This document shows, one piece after another, positions 19,779-28,552 of a stretch of DNA of 64,000 nt. The translations under genes were made by a program, and so were the position numbers. Below the pieces are notes generated by a model. The model searched no databases and was not told the origin of the DNA. It saw nothing but the letters and a program-made list of their open reading frames with translations. How positions within the stretch are numbered: the stretch's first letter is position 1; each line of letters starts with the position of its first letter. The stretch comes from an uncultured Nitrospiraceae bacterium (GTDB lineage: Bacteria; Nitrospirota; Thermodesulfovibrionia; Thermodesulfovibrionales; Dissulfurispiraceae), in NCBI GenBank assembly GCA_903822005.1, contig CAIJNL010000023.1, positions 1 to 64,000 on the forward strand. Reading direction: 5' to 3'.

Positions 19779-20883
19779 TATACAGGTATGTTGTAAGTAA
19801 CGAGAAAAGTACGGGTATGATCCACGGGGCAACTATTGGCGGTACTGCTCCTGAATAGCCCAGCGAAAGCGAAAATGAATAGCCCAGCCAGTAGGCAACA
19901 CTTATCACCAGCCCCAATCCTGCCGAGAGCATTCCGACATGCGAGTGCGCGCCCTGCATCTTTGTCCTGAATATCTTTTCAAGGCCCTTCTGCTCACCAC
20001 CTACCGACAGGGATATGCCGAGCAGCAGCATAAAAAGGTTGATTATCGGGTATGAAAGCCGCGAGCTGACATCGACAGAGAGCTTGGCATTTTTGAAGCC
20101 TGCATCAGACAACCTGTTTTTATACGTGATGAGTTCAAGTATGGTCATCTCTTCTACCTTCAGGACATCCTCCCTGAATATATTGGCAGACTCGATTCCA
20201 TCGTAGATCATTTCCTCCATTACAGAATACTTTCCGTCCGCAAGGCCATATGACGATATGTTTTTTAGCCGCCAGGCGGTGCCTTCCCATATCGCAGTCT
20301 CTGCGTCTATCCGCTCGGTCATCACACCATTCGAATATTTAAAGATGCTTATACCCTTGGAAAGATTCTGTTCAGGCAGGTACAGCGCAATTTTGACGAT
20401 GGCCCCGTCCTTGCCCCGCATATAGAGGGCGCCTTCTTTGAAAAGGGCTGTTTTGTTTGAACCCTTTCCGGTTATTTCACCTGCAACATCGCGAACCATG
20501 AATGCAGTAACAGGCACAATAAATTCGCCAAGGACAAAGCCGGAAATCGTCAGGAGAAGGCCGATGACTATAAACGGCGCGAGCATTTTTTTCATCTTGC
20601 CGCCTGATGTTTTTATGGCCACTATCTCCCTTCGCTTTATAGCAAGAGAAAAGACGAACAGGCTGCTGAGCAGGGCCCCCATCGGCAGGAAATAGAGGAC
20701 ATAGCGCGGTATGCTTGCAGCGGCATATTGAGCCAGCTGGATAATCGAAGGATCATATTGAGAAAATTCCGCCAGCTTTTCTGAAAGGCCAAGGATGCCG
20801 AATAGAATGGACATACCGATCGTTAAAATAAAAAGCACCTTGAAAAACTCAACAATATAGAGTCTCTGAACCTTGATGATCAT
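19762..20883 (-). CDS. lptG: LPS export permease LptG-like
   Basis: A 373-residue YjgP/YjgQ-family permease of the LptB2FGC transporter, which extracts lipopolysaccharide from the inner membrane and pushes it to the LptA bridge. Three N-terminal helices, a large periplasmic beta-jellyroll domain (about 130-260) and three C-terminal helices are visible, the standard layout. It is the second of two adjacent paralogs and overlaps the first by 4 bases (ATGA). The F/G split is made by order and is tentative. lptB, lptA and lptC are not in the window. Its 3' end abuts the truncated glycosyltransferase remnant. Confidence 0.88.
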   Translation of the reverse strand: MIIKVQRLYIVEFFKVLFILTIGMSILFGILGLSEKLAEFSQYDPSIIQLAQYAAASIPRYVLYFLPMGALLSSLFVFSLAIKRREIVAIKTSGGKMKKMLAPFIVIGLLLTISGFVLGEFIVPVTAFMVRDVAGEITGKGSNKTALFKEGALYMRGKDGAIVKIALYLPEQNLSKGISIFKYSNGVMTERIDAETAIWEGTAWRLKNISSYGLADGKYSVMEEMIYDGIESANIFREDVLKVEEMTILELITYKNRLSDAGFKNAKLSVDVSSRLSYPIINLFMLLLGISLSVGGEQKGLEKIFRTKMQGAHSHVGMLSAGLGLVISVAYWLGYSFSLSLGYSGAVPPIVAPWIIPVLFSLLTTYLYINIPE

Positions 20884-21941
20884 TTTTTATTGACCCTTTC
20901 AAAAGCCATAATTGAAAAGACGGCCAGGATAACAAATGAAAGCCAGGCGCCGACAAAGTGGGGCAGTGAGCCGCCCTTGGCAAGGTTTTCACCGTAGATC
21001 ATTATCACATAGTATGTCGCGAAAATGAGAAGGCCAACCGTTAGTCCCCCCAGGCGGCCGGACTTTCCGGAAAGAAGCGCCAGGGAAGGGCCCAGAAATA
21101 TTATTATCAGGCACAAGGCCGGCATGGACAGCCTCCTGTGAAGCTCCAGAAGAAAGGCAATTCTTCTGTTCGGCTGGGCAGCAGATTCCGAAATAAGCTC
21201 CAAAGGCGTGTATTCCGCTATATTCCTGTCGCCACTCTTCATGGAGGGAATAAGTTTGAAATAATAAGCGCCAAAGCGAATTTCTGTAAGAGTGTCCTTG
21301 CTGGTAACATAAACGCGGCCATCCGAAAGCGCGAAGCTGAGAGAATCCTTTTCGGACAATATACGGCCCTCATTTGCTACAATTATTTTCGATTCGTCCT
21401 TGTTGCGCTCGTCGGATATAAATATGCCAGAGATAACATCAGGGGCCGGTTTTTCCCTTATCATTATTACCATGTCCTTGAAAGAGGAGTTGAAGATACC
21501 TTCTTCAATGGCAAGAGGTGCCCTTGATACCAGGATATTGGTGATTTTCTCACGGAGCATGACGCTGCCGAGCGGGCCGAGATAAAAGCTTATCAAAATG
21601 TTCAAAGCAAAAAAGGCAATCCCTGTATACATAACCGGTCTTGAGATAAGTCTGAAAGGCATACCTATACTTTTCATTATTACAAGTTCATTGTCGCCAT
21701 TGAGCCTGCCGTAGGTAAGCAATACAGAGAGCAGCATCGACATAGGTATTGTGAGGATCAGCAGTTGTGGCTGAATGTAAAGGATGACCTGCGTGATATC
21801 GAGCGCCGACGCGCCGACGCTCGAAAGCAGTTTGCTCAACTTCATCAGCTTTTCCATCATTAAAGTGGAGTTCAGGAATATGACGGAAAGGACGAAGGAA
21901 ACTACCAATTCCCTGATAATAAAACGGTGTAGTATGAACAT
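20880..21941 (-). CDS. lptF: LPS export permease LptF-like
   Basis: A 353-residue YjgP/YjgQ-family permease, the partner of the downstream paralog. It begins MFILHRFIIRELVVSFVLSV and has the conserved GRLNGDNELVIMKSIGMP coupling-helix region that contacts LptB. A periplasmic domain (about 125-250) and a C-terminal three-helix bundle ending in YGENLAKGGSLPHFVGAW follow. Its stop overlaps the start of the next gene, so the two are translationally coupled. Confidence 0.9.
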   Translation of the reverse strand: MFILHRFIIRELVVSFVLSVIFLNSTLMMEKLMKLSKLLSSVGASALDITQVILYIQPQLLILTIPMSMLLSVLLTYGRLNGDNELVIMKSIGMPFRLISRPVMYTGIAFFALNILISFYLGPLGSVMLREKITNILVSRAPLAIEEGIFNSSFKDMVIMIREKPAPDVISGIFISDERNKDESKIIVANEGRILSEKDSLSFALSDGRVYVTSKDTLTEIRFGAYYFKLIPSMKSGDRNIAEYTPLELISESAAQPNRRIAFLLELHRRLSMPALCLIIIFLGPSLALLSGKSGRLGGLTVGLLIFATYYVIMIYGENLAKGGSLPHFVGAWLSFVILAVFSIMAFERVNKK

Positions 21942-21989
21942 AACTGCTTAGATTATCTTATAGCGGGCCAAAAGGTCAAAATTTGCTTT

Positions 21990-22017
21990 TTGAAACAACG
22001 TTACATTATGCTAAAAT
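21990..22017 (+). promoter_or_regulatory. Candidate sigma-70 promoter of the IscA/HesB-like gene
   Basis: TTGAAA (21990-21995), a 16-base spacer and TAAAAT (22012-22017) lie 22 bases before the GTG start at 22040. Confidence 0.5.
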
Positions 22018-22039
22018 TATCAAAACGGTGGAGGTTAGT

Positions 22040-22366
22040 GTGTTTACCATAACAGAAAAAGCGGCCGAAAAGGCCAAGATGTTTATGGCCGAAGAAGGCA
22101 GGCAAGGCTGGGGTATGAGGATTTTTCAGGCAGGAGAGAGCTGCTGCGGACCATCCTTTGGCCTGGACATTGCCGAAAACCCGGCTGTTGGAGATGAAGT
22201 GTTCGAAAAGGACGGCCTGAGGGTCTTTGTTGACAAGAACTGCAGCGAAGGGCTTGCCGATATGCAGCTTGATTTTCACGAAGACGGGGAAGAGTCGGGT
22301 TTTGTTCTTAATGGGGGCAAAGAGTCTTCCTGCGGTTCAGGTTCAGACTGCAGCGCCTGCGGATAA
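22040..22366 (+). CDS. IscA/HesB-like iron-sulfur assembly protein with Cys-rich tail
   Basis: A 108-residue protein with a HesB/YadR fold: FTITEKAAEKAKMFMAEEG, then GMRIFQAGESCCGPSFGL and LRVFVDKNCSEGL. The fold is that of A-type Fe-S carriers, but the Cys pattern differs from classical IscA (CCGP in place of GCSG). The protein ends in an extra CGSGSDCSACG tail that may hold metal. GTG 22040 is chosen because GGAGGT precedes it at the ideal distance; upstream ATG 21983 would add residues that overlap the promoter. It is followed by hemB. Confidence 0.78.
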   Translation: MFTITEKAAEKAKMFMAEEGRQGWGMRIFQAGESCCGPSFGLDIAENPAVGDEVFEKDGLRVFVDKNCSEGLADMQLDFHEDGEESGFVLNGGKESSCGSGSDCSACG

Positions 22367-22500
22367 AAACGAAAACGGGTATACGGGCGGAGGAACAAAA
22401 GCCAAATGGGTAACAGTATGGTAAAACCGTTGTTACTGTATTTATGCTCTTCTGTCCCTTTGCCTGTGAACGCTTTCACAGCCGTATTACTTCACTAAGC

Positions 22501-23469
22501 ATGTTTCCGGCCCATCGATACAGAAGGCTCAGGCTAAACTCTGCCATTCGCAGAATGGTACGAGAAACGTCACTGTCGCCTGATAACTTTATCTATCCCC
22601 TGTTTGTTACTGCCGGCAAAGGAATCAGAAAAGAGATTTCTTCCATGCCCGGCTGCTATCAGGAATCAGTTGATGAAGCTGCCCGAAACGCAAAAGAGGT
22701 CCAGTCGCTTGGAATTCCATCAGTCATTCTCTTTGGGGTGCCCCAAAGCAAGGACGAACTTGCCACTGGTGCATACAGTGAAAACGGTATTGTTCAGCAG
22801 GCCGTCAAGGCGATAAAAGATGCGGCCCCTGAGCTCTGCGTTATAACGGATGTCTGTCTCTGTGAGTATACAAACCACGGCCATTGCGGCCTTATTGATA
22901 AAGGCGAAGTTGATAATGATAAAACCCTTGGGTTGTTGTCGCTTGCGGCTGTCTCGCATGCAAGGGCAGGCGCTGACATAGTGGCGCCGTCAGACATGAT
23001 GGACGGAAGGGTCGGCGCAATAAGAACCGCACTCGACAAGGAAGGGTTCAGCAATACAGCTATCATGTCTTATGCAGCAAAATATGCCTCTGCTTTTTAC
23101 GGGCCTTTCAGGGAAGCGGCAGAATGTGCACCGCAATTCGGCGACAGGCGTTCATACCAGATGGATCCAGCAAACCGGCGCGAGGCGCTGAAAGAGGTCT
23201 CCCTGGATATTGCCGAAGGAGCGGATATTGTCATGGTGAAGCCTGCTCTTGCCTACCTTGATATTATCTCGGATGTCAGAAACACGTTCAACCTGCCTGT
23301 TGCAGCTTATAATGTAAGCGGCGAATATTCTCTTGTAAAGGCGGCAGCTCAGCTTGGCTGGATTGATGAATCGAAAGTGATGATGGAAATCCTGACCTCG
23401 ATCAGGCGTGCAGGGGCCGATCTGATACTGTCCTACTTTTCGAAAGACGCAGCCAAAATACTCGGTTGA
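22501..23469 (+). CDS. hemB: Delta-aminolevulinic acid dehydratase (porphobilinogen synthase)
   Basis: Condenses two 5-aminolevulinate molecules to porphobilinogen in heme/siroheme/cobalamin synthesis. The 322-residue protein starts [11 protein letters not shown], exactly at the family's normal start. The zinc-binding cysteines are in [14 protein letters not shown]. The two active-site lysines are in [17 protein letters not shown] and [13 protein letters not shown]. An upstream ATG at 22444 is open in frame but adds 19 unrelated residues. The ribosome-binding site is weak. Heme supply fits the many cytochromes encoded 2-10 kb downstream. Confidence 0.95.
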   Translation: MFPAHRYRRLRLNSAIRRMVRETSLSPDNFIYPLFVTAGKGIRKEISSMPGCYQESVDEAARNAKEVQSLGIPSVILFGVPQSKDELATGAYSENGIVQQAVKAIKDAAPELCVITDVCLCEYTNHGHCGLIDKGEVDNDKTLGLLSLAAVSHARAGADIVAPSDMMDGRVGAIRTALDKEGFSNTAIMSYAAKYASAFYGPFREAAECAPQFGDRRSYQMDPANRREALKEVSLDIAEGADIVMVKPALAYLDIISDVRNTFNLPVAAYNVSGEYSLVKAAAQLGWIDESKVMMEILTSIRRAGADLILSYFSKDAAKILG

Positions 23470-23574
23470 TCAGCACAGTTATAGTTATACTGTATATATG
23501 AATCTGCGACACTTAATGTTCATATAAATTTCGGACGAAAATAGTCGCGCGAGACTCTGTCGGGAAAGCGTACC

Positions 23575-23580
23575 TATAAT
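23575..23580 (+). promoter_or_regulatory. -10 element upstream of the DUF4410-like gene
   Basis: A perfect TATAAT 27 bases before ATG 23608. No convincing -35 is seen. Confidence 0.35.
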
Positions 23581-23607
23581 AAAATCAACTCGGAATCAGG
23601 AGGGAAC

Positions 23608-24222
23608 ATGAAAAGCAAATACTCGGTCCAGGCAGTTTCTCTTTTACTGGTATTATGCGTAATGGCTGCGTTGGCAATGTTAACAAGTGACACTTTCGCC
23701 GGCGTCCTGCCCGAATGCGATTCGGTTGATATGTCAAAGGACAGACGGATAGGGAATATATGGGCAAAGCCCGGATTTAATATTAAGCAGTTCAGCGCGA
23801 TAGTTGTTGACAGGCCGGGCATATCGAGTCTGCCGGAGAATGCAAAGCTGAATTATAACGAGTATGCCGAGATCTTCCAGTTTAATATGATGGACAAGCT
23901 CAAGACTTCAGGCTATTTCAAGAGCGTAACCTCGAACAAGACTGCTGTAGACAATAATACACTGCTGTTAAAGTCAGAGATCATAGAGATGAATCCGGGC
24001 AGTACGGCCGCGAGATGGGCTGTCGGATTCGGTGCCGGCAGGGGTGCTGTCAGCGTTAAATCATGCCTGCTTGCAGGCGGCACAGAGGTTGTAATGTGCT
24101 GGCACGGCAGAAATGTGGATATCTCAAGCCTGAACGGAAGGGCATTGCTTGACAGGGGAACATCCGTACTGGCCGACCGGCTATATATGTACATCGACAG
24201 GCTATATAACACGGGCCAGTAG
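23608..24222 (+). CDS. Exported DUF4410-like protein
   Basis: A 204-residue protein with a Sec signal peptide (VSLLLVLCVMAALAML) and no lipobox. The mature part has a LNYNEYAEIFQFNMMDKLKTSGYF segment and the glycine-rich GSTAARWAVGFGAGRGAVSVK. That combination is typical of DUF4410, a periplasmic or outer-membrane-associated family with no known function. AGGAGG precedes the ATG. It is monocistronic between hemB and a cold-shock gene. Confidence 0.7.
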   Translation: MKSKYSVQAVSLLLVLCVMAALAMLTSDTFAGVLPECDSVDMSKDRRIGNIWAKPGFNIKQFSAIVVDRPGISSLPENAKLNYNEYAEIFQFNMMDKLKTSGYFKSVTSNKTAVDNNTLLLKSEIIEMNPGSTAARWAVGFGAGRGAVSVKSCLLAGGTEVVMCWHGRNVDISSLNGRALLDRGTSVLADRLYMYIDRLYNTGQ

Positions 24223-24251
24223 GACATGTTGCCGACGGGCCTCTGCAGGCA

Positions 24252-24280
24252 TTGATTTCTTGTTTGGGTAATGATATACT
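24252..24280 (+). promoter_or_regulatory. Sigma-70 promoter of the first cold-shock gene
   Basis: TTGATT (24252-24257), a 17-base spacer and TATACT (24275-24280). The expected transcription start (~24287) coincides with the first base pair of the structured leader, which supports both calls. Confidence 0.65.
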
Positions 24281-24285
24281 CAGTC

Positions 24286-24357
24286 AAGATTTTAGAAGTG
24301 TTTATCCGTGGGAGGCGACAGAGACTTTTAACTTTGTAGCTTTTTTTCTGAAATCTT
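24286..24357 (+). promoter_or_regulatory. Structured 5' leader of cold-shock gene 1 (paralogous RNA element, copy 1)
   Basis: An outer stem pairs AAGATTTTAGAA (24286-24297) with TTCTGAAATCTT (24346-24357): 12 pairs with one G-U. An inner hairpin (24315-24340) has loop ACTTTTAA and is followed by seven T. The same architecture with different bases precedes the second cold-shock gene at 47867-47940. The inner hairpin plus T run looks like an intrinsic terminator, while the outer stem could sequester part of it, so a temperature- or transcription-dependent switch is plausible. Function is inferred. Confidence 0.7.
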
Positions 24358-24383
24358 AAAACATTATTAGGAGGCAGTAATCA

Positions 24384-24584
24384 ATGGCTTCAGGAAAAGT
24401 AAAGTGGTTCAATGAGTCCAAAGGTTTCGGATTCATAACTGGCGACGATGGCAGTGACGTGTTTGTTCACTATTCGTCCATCGACGGTGGCGGGTTCAAG
24501 ACCCTTGCTGAGGGTGACAGCGTGACCTTTGAGGTGGAGAATGGCCCGAAGGGCCCCAAGGCAATCAATGTAGTCAAAAGCTAA
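24384..24584 (+). CDS. Cold-shock protein (CspA family)
   Basis: A 66-residue single OB-fold RNA/DNA chaperone. It has the RNP1 motif KGFGFI and the RNP2 motif VFVHYSSI, starts [16 protein letters not shown], and ends [16 protein letters not shown] lies just upstream. The copy at 47964 is ~80% identical in protein and shares the structured leader. It is monocistronic with its own terminator. Confidence 0.97.
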   Translation: MASGKVKWFNESKGFGFITGDDGSDVFVHYSSIDGGGFKTLAEGDSVTFEVENGPKGPKAINVVKS

Positions 24585-24597
24585 GGATTGTACGACT

Positions 24598-24630
24598 GTG
24601 CCCCCTGTCTCGGCAGGGGGCCTTTTTTTT
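24598..24630 (+). terminator. Rho-independent terminator of cold-shock gene 1
   Basis: CCCCCTG, a 6-base loop and CAGGGGG followed by CC and eight T. Confidence 0.92.
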
Positions 24631-24653
24631 GCCGCACTGAATTAACCGGCTGT

Positions 24654-24998
24654 CTACGACCGGATCATCACCAGCAGCATCTTGAATTTTTTTAAGGCTT
24701 TTAATGAGTGAGGTTTGCCGGCAGGCATTATGATAATATCCCCGCCTTTCAGCTGATTCGGCTTACCTGAAATAGTGATATCTGCCTCACCTTCAATCAG
24801 CTGCACCAAAGCATCGAAAGGTGCGGTATGTTCACTCAGGCCCTGTCCCTCGTCAAATGCAAAAAGGGTGACGGTGCCGGTATCTTTCTTGATGATCTCC
24901 CTGCTTACAACAGCCTGATTCTGATAACTGACCATCCCGCTCAGCTGAATGGCGCCTGCGTCTATGAACTCATTCTTCACATCTCCGCTGCCTGACAT
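24654..24998 (-). CDS. Small cupin-domain protein
   Basis: A 114-residue single-domain cupin. Motif 1 is degenerate (EHTAPFDALVQLIEGEADITISG) and motif 2 is GGDIIIMPAGKPHSLKA, giving about three potential metal ligands (His, Glu, His). Such short cupins are often stress- or sugar-binding proteins; the function is unknown. ATG 24998 is chosen because TGGAGGA sits just upstream; the longer frame to 25085 has no ribosome-binding site. It converges on the cold-shock gene. Confidence 0.8.
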   Translation of the reverse strand: MSGSGDVKNEFIDAGAIQLSGMVSYQNQAVVSREIIKKDTGTVTLFAFDEGQGLSEHTAPFDALVQLIEGEADITISGKPNQLKGGDIIIMPAGKPHSLKALKKFKMLLVMIRS

Positions 24999-25101
24999 AT
25001 TATTCCTCCATTTACATTTAATACAAGCCACGATTATTGAATGTCTTCGCGTTAATATGCTATCCAATATGCGAGGTGCAGTCAACCGGTCAATCCCTAA
25101 T

Positions 25102-25130
25102 TTGATAAGTGCACAGTATTTTGTTACATT
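25102..25130 (+). promoter_or_regulatory. Candidate promoter of the caa3-sulfite dehydrogenase operon
   Basis: TTGATA (25102-25107), a 17-base spacer and TACATT (25125-25130), 33 bases before the SCO1 start. It is the only good sigma-70 match upstream of the cytochrome operon. Confidence 0.5.
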
Positions 25131-25163
25131 AAACCAGTATACGGGGAGGTGAAATTCCGGACC

Positions 25164-26006
25164 ATGAAAACTATCAGATTATTGTTCATCTTCGCGATCA
25201 TACTCACCGCAGGCGTGGCACAGGGACATCAGGATAGTGCTGCTGAGAATCCGGGTATTTCAGAAAAGACCGGTGAGTACGCCCCGCTCAACCTTACCTT
25301 CCGCGATGAAAACGATTATCCGTTGAAATTAAGCTCAATAGTTACAAAGCCGACTATTCTTGTTCTGGCCTATTTTACCTGTGACAGCATCTGTCCCCAG
25401 ATATTGGGTGGGCTCGCAAACGCTGTCGGCAATATTAAGCTGCTTCCCGGAAAGGACTATAAAATTATAACAATCAGCTTTGATGAAGATGATATGCCGC
25501 TGCTTGCAAAGCAACAGAAGGTAAACTATCTCAAGGCAACCGGCCTGAATATTCCCTCCGATGCATGGCACTTTCTGACCGGCGACAGGGAAAACATTAA
25601 ACGGCTGACTGAGGCAGTTGGATTCCGGTTTAAAAAAGAGCTGATAACGGGCACGATCGGCTTCAGCACGCGTCGGGAGTCCCGCGGTTTTACACACCCG
25701 TCTGTCCTGATATTCTTAGCTCCGGATGGCAAGATCACGCGGTATCTCTATGTCGAGCAGTCCCACTACGGAACTCTTGCGCCGATCGCTTTTTCTACTG
25801 TAGATATTACGGCCTCTCTCCAGGCGGCAGCGAAGGGAAAGGCATGGCCGCGCACAATAAACCCGCTTCTCCTCTGTTTCCCCGGATTGTCGGCCAACGA
25901 GGCCCGTTTCTATACCTTGACGGCAAGTATCGGAACAGCGACGCTGATCTGCATACTCGCCTTTTATATTTATCTCAGGCGCACCAGCAAAAAAAGGGAG
26001 CAGTGA
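25164..26006 (+). CDS. SCO1/SenC-type copper chaperone for cytochrome c oxidase
   Basis: A thioredoxin-fold copper protein that helps build the CuA site of subunit II. About 280 residues: an N-terminal signal peptide or anchor, the copper-binding CDSICP (Cys73, Cys77) after ILVLAYFT, the conserved His in GFTHPS, and an extra C-terminal helix (about 250-270) that could anchor it. ATG 25164 has GGGGAGG 14 bases upstream, rather far; GTG 25149 overlaps that site and is less likely. It is the first gene of the caa3 operon, the usual place for SCO. Confidence 0.9.
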   Translation: MKTIRLLFIFAIILTAGVAQGHQDSAAENPGISEKTGEYAPLNLTFRDENDYPLKLSSIVTKPTILVLAYFTCDSICPQILGGLANAVGNIKLLPGKDYKIITISFDEDDMPLLAKQQKVNYLKATGLNIPSDAWHFLTGDRENIKRLTEAVGFRFKKELITGTIGFSTRRESRGFTHPSVLIFLAPDGKITRYLYVEQSHYGTLAPIAFSTVDITASLQAAAKGKAWPRTINPLLLCFPGLSANEARFYTLTASIGTATLICILAFYIYLRRTSKKREQ

Positions 26007-26023
26007 CAACAGGAGTGCCTCAG

Positions 26024-27628
26024 ATGAATGAAATAGAAGAAAAGAGTTTTTATCAGGCAATGGGCAGATATCGCGGCATCCTTGGCTGGCTCATATCAAC
26101 GGACCATAAAAAAATCGGGATAATGTACCTTGGGGCGCTTCTCTGCTTTTTTTCTGTTGGAGTTACGCTCGGTATTCTCATACGTCTCAGCCTGATAGCA
26201 CCCGGCATGTTTTTAAGTGCCCAGCACTATAATCAGCTGTTTACAGTCCATGGGATTGTAATGATATTCCTCTTCATCATTCCTGGTATCCCGGTAGCTT
26301 TTGGCAATTTTTTATTGCCTCTGATGATTGGGGCCAAAGATGTTGCTTTTCCGCGTCTTAACCGGTTTACATGGTGGCTCTACCTGGCCGGAGCATTTAT
26401 CGTGCTGCTTGCGCTCGCAACCGGAGGCGGACCCCCTGATACGGGATGGACTTTTTACGCGCCTTACAGCATAGAGAGCAAGACCAATGTATCACTCGCG
26501 GTATTCGGGGTTTTTGTCCTCGGCTTTTCCTCAATTTTCACAGGTCTGAATTTTGTAACGACAATCCATCGTATGAGGGCGCCGGGGATGGAATGGTTCC
26601 GCATGCCGCTTTTCGTTTGGACTCTGTATGCCACCGGATGGGTGCAGATTCTCGCTACACCTGTTCTGGCCATAACGCTTCTCTTCATAGTGCTGGGCAG
26701 ATTTATCGGCATCGGCTTCTTCGACCCAACGCGGGGCGGAGATCCCATTCTTTACGAGCATCTCTTCTGGATTTATTCACATCCGGCTGTCTATATCATG
26801 GTGCTGCCTGCAATGGGCATCATAAGCGAGATAGTACCGGTGTTTGCACGAAAAAGGATCTTCGGTTACCATGCCATAGCACTGTCCGCTCTGGCAATAG
26901 CCAGCGTAGGATATCTGGTCTGGGGACATCACATGTTTACCAGCGGCATGAGTGATACGGCCAGGGTCATCTTTTCCTTTATCACCTTTCTCGTTGCAGT
27001 GCCGAGCGGGGTAAAGATATTCAACTGGGTGTCTACCCTTTATAAAGGATCGATAGAGGTAGCCGCTCCGCTTCTGTTCGCGCTCTCCTTTATATTCCTT
27101 TTTTCGATAGGAGGGCTGACAGGGCTGATTATCGGATCGCTTGCCCCCAGCCTGCACCTACATGGCACCTATTTCATAGTTGCGCATTTCCATTACGTAA
27201 TGTTCGGGGGCGCTGGCTTTTCCTTCTTTGCCGGACTGCATTACTGGTTTCCAAAGATGTTCGGAAAGATGTACAGCGAAAAATGGGCCAAGAGAGGCTG
27301 GTTTTTTCTCTTTGTCGGATTTAATGTCCTTTATTTCAGCATGTTCATCCTTGGATATGAGGGCATGCCGCGCAGATATTTTGAACCGCCCCCGCAGTAT
27401 CACGGATGGTCGGTGATCTCCACTATCGGCTCCTGGCTTCTTGCCACAGGTATCCTGATCATCCTCAGCAATCTCGTAAGGGCGCTCTTCAAGGGCGAGA
27501 AGGCTTCAGCGAATCCATGGGGAGGCAGGACACTCGAATGGACAGTTTCCTCGCCGCCTCCACGAGAAAATTTTATTCATGGGCCGGTGATTGCAACTGA
27601 TCCATACGGTTTTGAGGGGAAGAAGTGA
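26024..27628 (+). CDS. ctaD: Heme-copper (A2-type caa3) oxidase subunit I
   Basis: Catalytic subunit of a proton-pumping terminal oxidase with low-spin heme, heme-CuB site and 12 helices. 534 residues. The CuB/heme ligands sit in FWIYSHPAVYIMVLPAMG, VWGHHMFTSGM and the helix X region HFHYVMFGGAGFSFFAGLHYWFP. The YSHPAVY sequence, in place of the GHPEVY of A1 oxidases, identifies the A2 subclass, where Tyr-Ser replaces the glutamate at the end of the D-channel (established for Rhodothermus and Thermus caa3). ATG 26024 has AGGAG at 9 bases. It lies between SCO and subunit III. Confidence 0.95.
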   Translation: MNEIEEKSFYQAMGRYRGILGWLISTDHKKIGIMYLGALLCFFSVGVTLGILIRLSLIAPGMFLSAQHYNQLFTVHGIVMIFLFIIPGIPVAFGNFLLPLMIGAKDVAFPRLNRFTWWLYLAGAFIVLLALATGGGPPDTGWTFYAPYSIESKTNVSLAVFGVFVLGFSSIFTGLNFVTTIHRMRAPGMEWFRMPLFVWTLYATGWVQILATPVLAITLLFIVLGRFIGIGFFDPTRGGDPILYEHLFWIYSHPAVYIMVLPAMGIISEIVPVFARKRIFGYHAIALSALAIASVGYLVWGHHMFTSGMSDTARVIFSFITFLVAVPSGVKIFNWVSTLYKGSIEVAAPLLFALSFIFLFSIGGLTGLIIGSLAPSLHLHGTYFIVAHFHYVMFGGAGFSFFAGLHYWFPKMFGKMYSEKWAKRGWFFLFVGFNVLYFSMFILGYEGMPRRYFEPPPQYHGWSVISTIGSWLLATGILIILSNLVRALFKGEKASANPWGGRTLEWTVSSPPPRENFIHGPVIATDPYGFEGKK

Positions 27629-27629
27629 T

Positions 27630-28250
27630 ATGATAGAGCCTTTGCAAGCAAAAGGTGAGAGCGGCATCGATTACACAGGCAAGAAGATCGGCATGTGGAT
27701 ATTCCTGTTTACGGAGCTGCTCTTTTTTGGCGGCATGTTTCTGCTCTATTCGATTTTCCGGGCGCAGTATCCGTCAGAATTTCATATCTCTGCGCGTGAA
27801 GAGAATCTTGTCCTGGGCACAATAAATACTTTTGCTCTGCTGACAAGCAGCCTGTTCATAGCACTCTCAATTGCCGCCATCAGAAGGGGGAACAAAAAAC
27901 AGTCGCTATGGCTTCAGGGGCTTACGATATTATGCGGCATTATATTTCTGGTCATAAAATATTTTGAATGGAGTGAGAAAATAGCAAAAGGCATATATCC
28001 GGATTCACCTGTGCTGCTGGGCATGGGAAGCGGAGAAACGCTTTTCTTCGGACTCTATTATATGATGACTGGTATCCACGGGCTGCATGTGCTGATAGGC
28101 ATTCTGGTAATAGCGGTAATGCTGCATTTTACGAGACAGGATACAATCACCTCACAGAATTATGTGAAGCTTGAGAACACCGGACTTTATTGGCACTTTG
28201 TCGATATAGTCTGGATTTATCTGTTCCCGCTTTTTTATCTCATTACATAG
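27630..28250 (+). CDS. ctaE: Cytochrome c oxidase subunit III
   Basis: A 206-residue membrane subunit with five predicted helices, the bacterial short form. It carries GMWIFLFTELLFFGGMFLLY, NTFALLTSSLFIALS, the family motif FFGLYYMMTGIHGLHVLIG and the end GLYWHFVDIVWIYLFPLFYL. ATG 27630 overlaps nothing and starts one base after the subunit I stop (TGATATG), so the two are tightly coupled. Confidence 0.93.
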   Translation: MIEPLQAKGESGIDYTGKKIGMWIFLFTELLFFGGMFLLYSIFRAQYPSEFHISAREENLVLGTINTFALLTSSLFIALSIAAIRRGNKKQSLWLQGLTILCGIIFLVIKYFEWSEKIAKGIYPDSPVLLGMGSGETLFFGLYYMMTGIHGLHVLIGILVIAVMLHFTRQDTITSQNYVKLENTGLYWHFVDIVWIYLFPLFYLIT

Positions 28251-28261
28251 GAGCAGGCCGG

Positions 28262-28552
28262 GTGAGAGAGAATATAGAGGCGCATCAGGTTGCTTACATG
28301 ACATATGTCGTTGTATGGGTAATGCTCCTGGCGCTTCTGGGCCTGACAATCACTGTGGTGAGGCTTAACCTGTTCGAAAATTACAGTGTACTGGCAAGCC
28401 TCATAATAGCTTCACTTAAATCGCTGCTGGTTCTCTTTTATTTCATGCATCTTAAATATGAAGGACGGCTGGTGAAAGGCATGCTCGCGCTTGCGGTAGG
28501 CACCCTCACGCTTATTATCATACTCACCTTTTCGGATGTCTGGTACCGGTGA
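28262..28552 (+). CDS. ctaF: Cytochrome c oxidase subunit IV (caa3 type)
   Basis: A 96-residue small subunit with three hydrophobic helices: YVVVWVMLLALLGLTITVV, VLASLIIASLKSLLVLFYFMHLKYE and a C-terminal helix. LKSLLVLFYFMHLKYE is the family hallmark. It starts at GTG 28262 with AGGAG nine bases upstream. Its TGA overlaps the ATG of subunit II. Confidence 0.88.
   Translation: MRENIEAHQVAYMTYVVVWVMLLALLGLTITVVRLNLFENYSVLASLIIASLKSLLVLFYFMHLKYEGRLVKGMLALAVGTLTLIIILTFSDVWYR

Noticed and set aside
25844-26023. 60-codon N-terminal extension of oxidase subunit I
   Set aside because: It overlaps the SCO1 gene; ATG 26024 has a good ribosome-binding site and gives the normal N-terminus.
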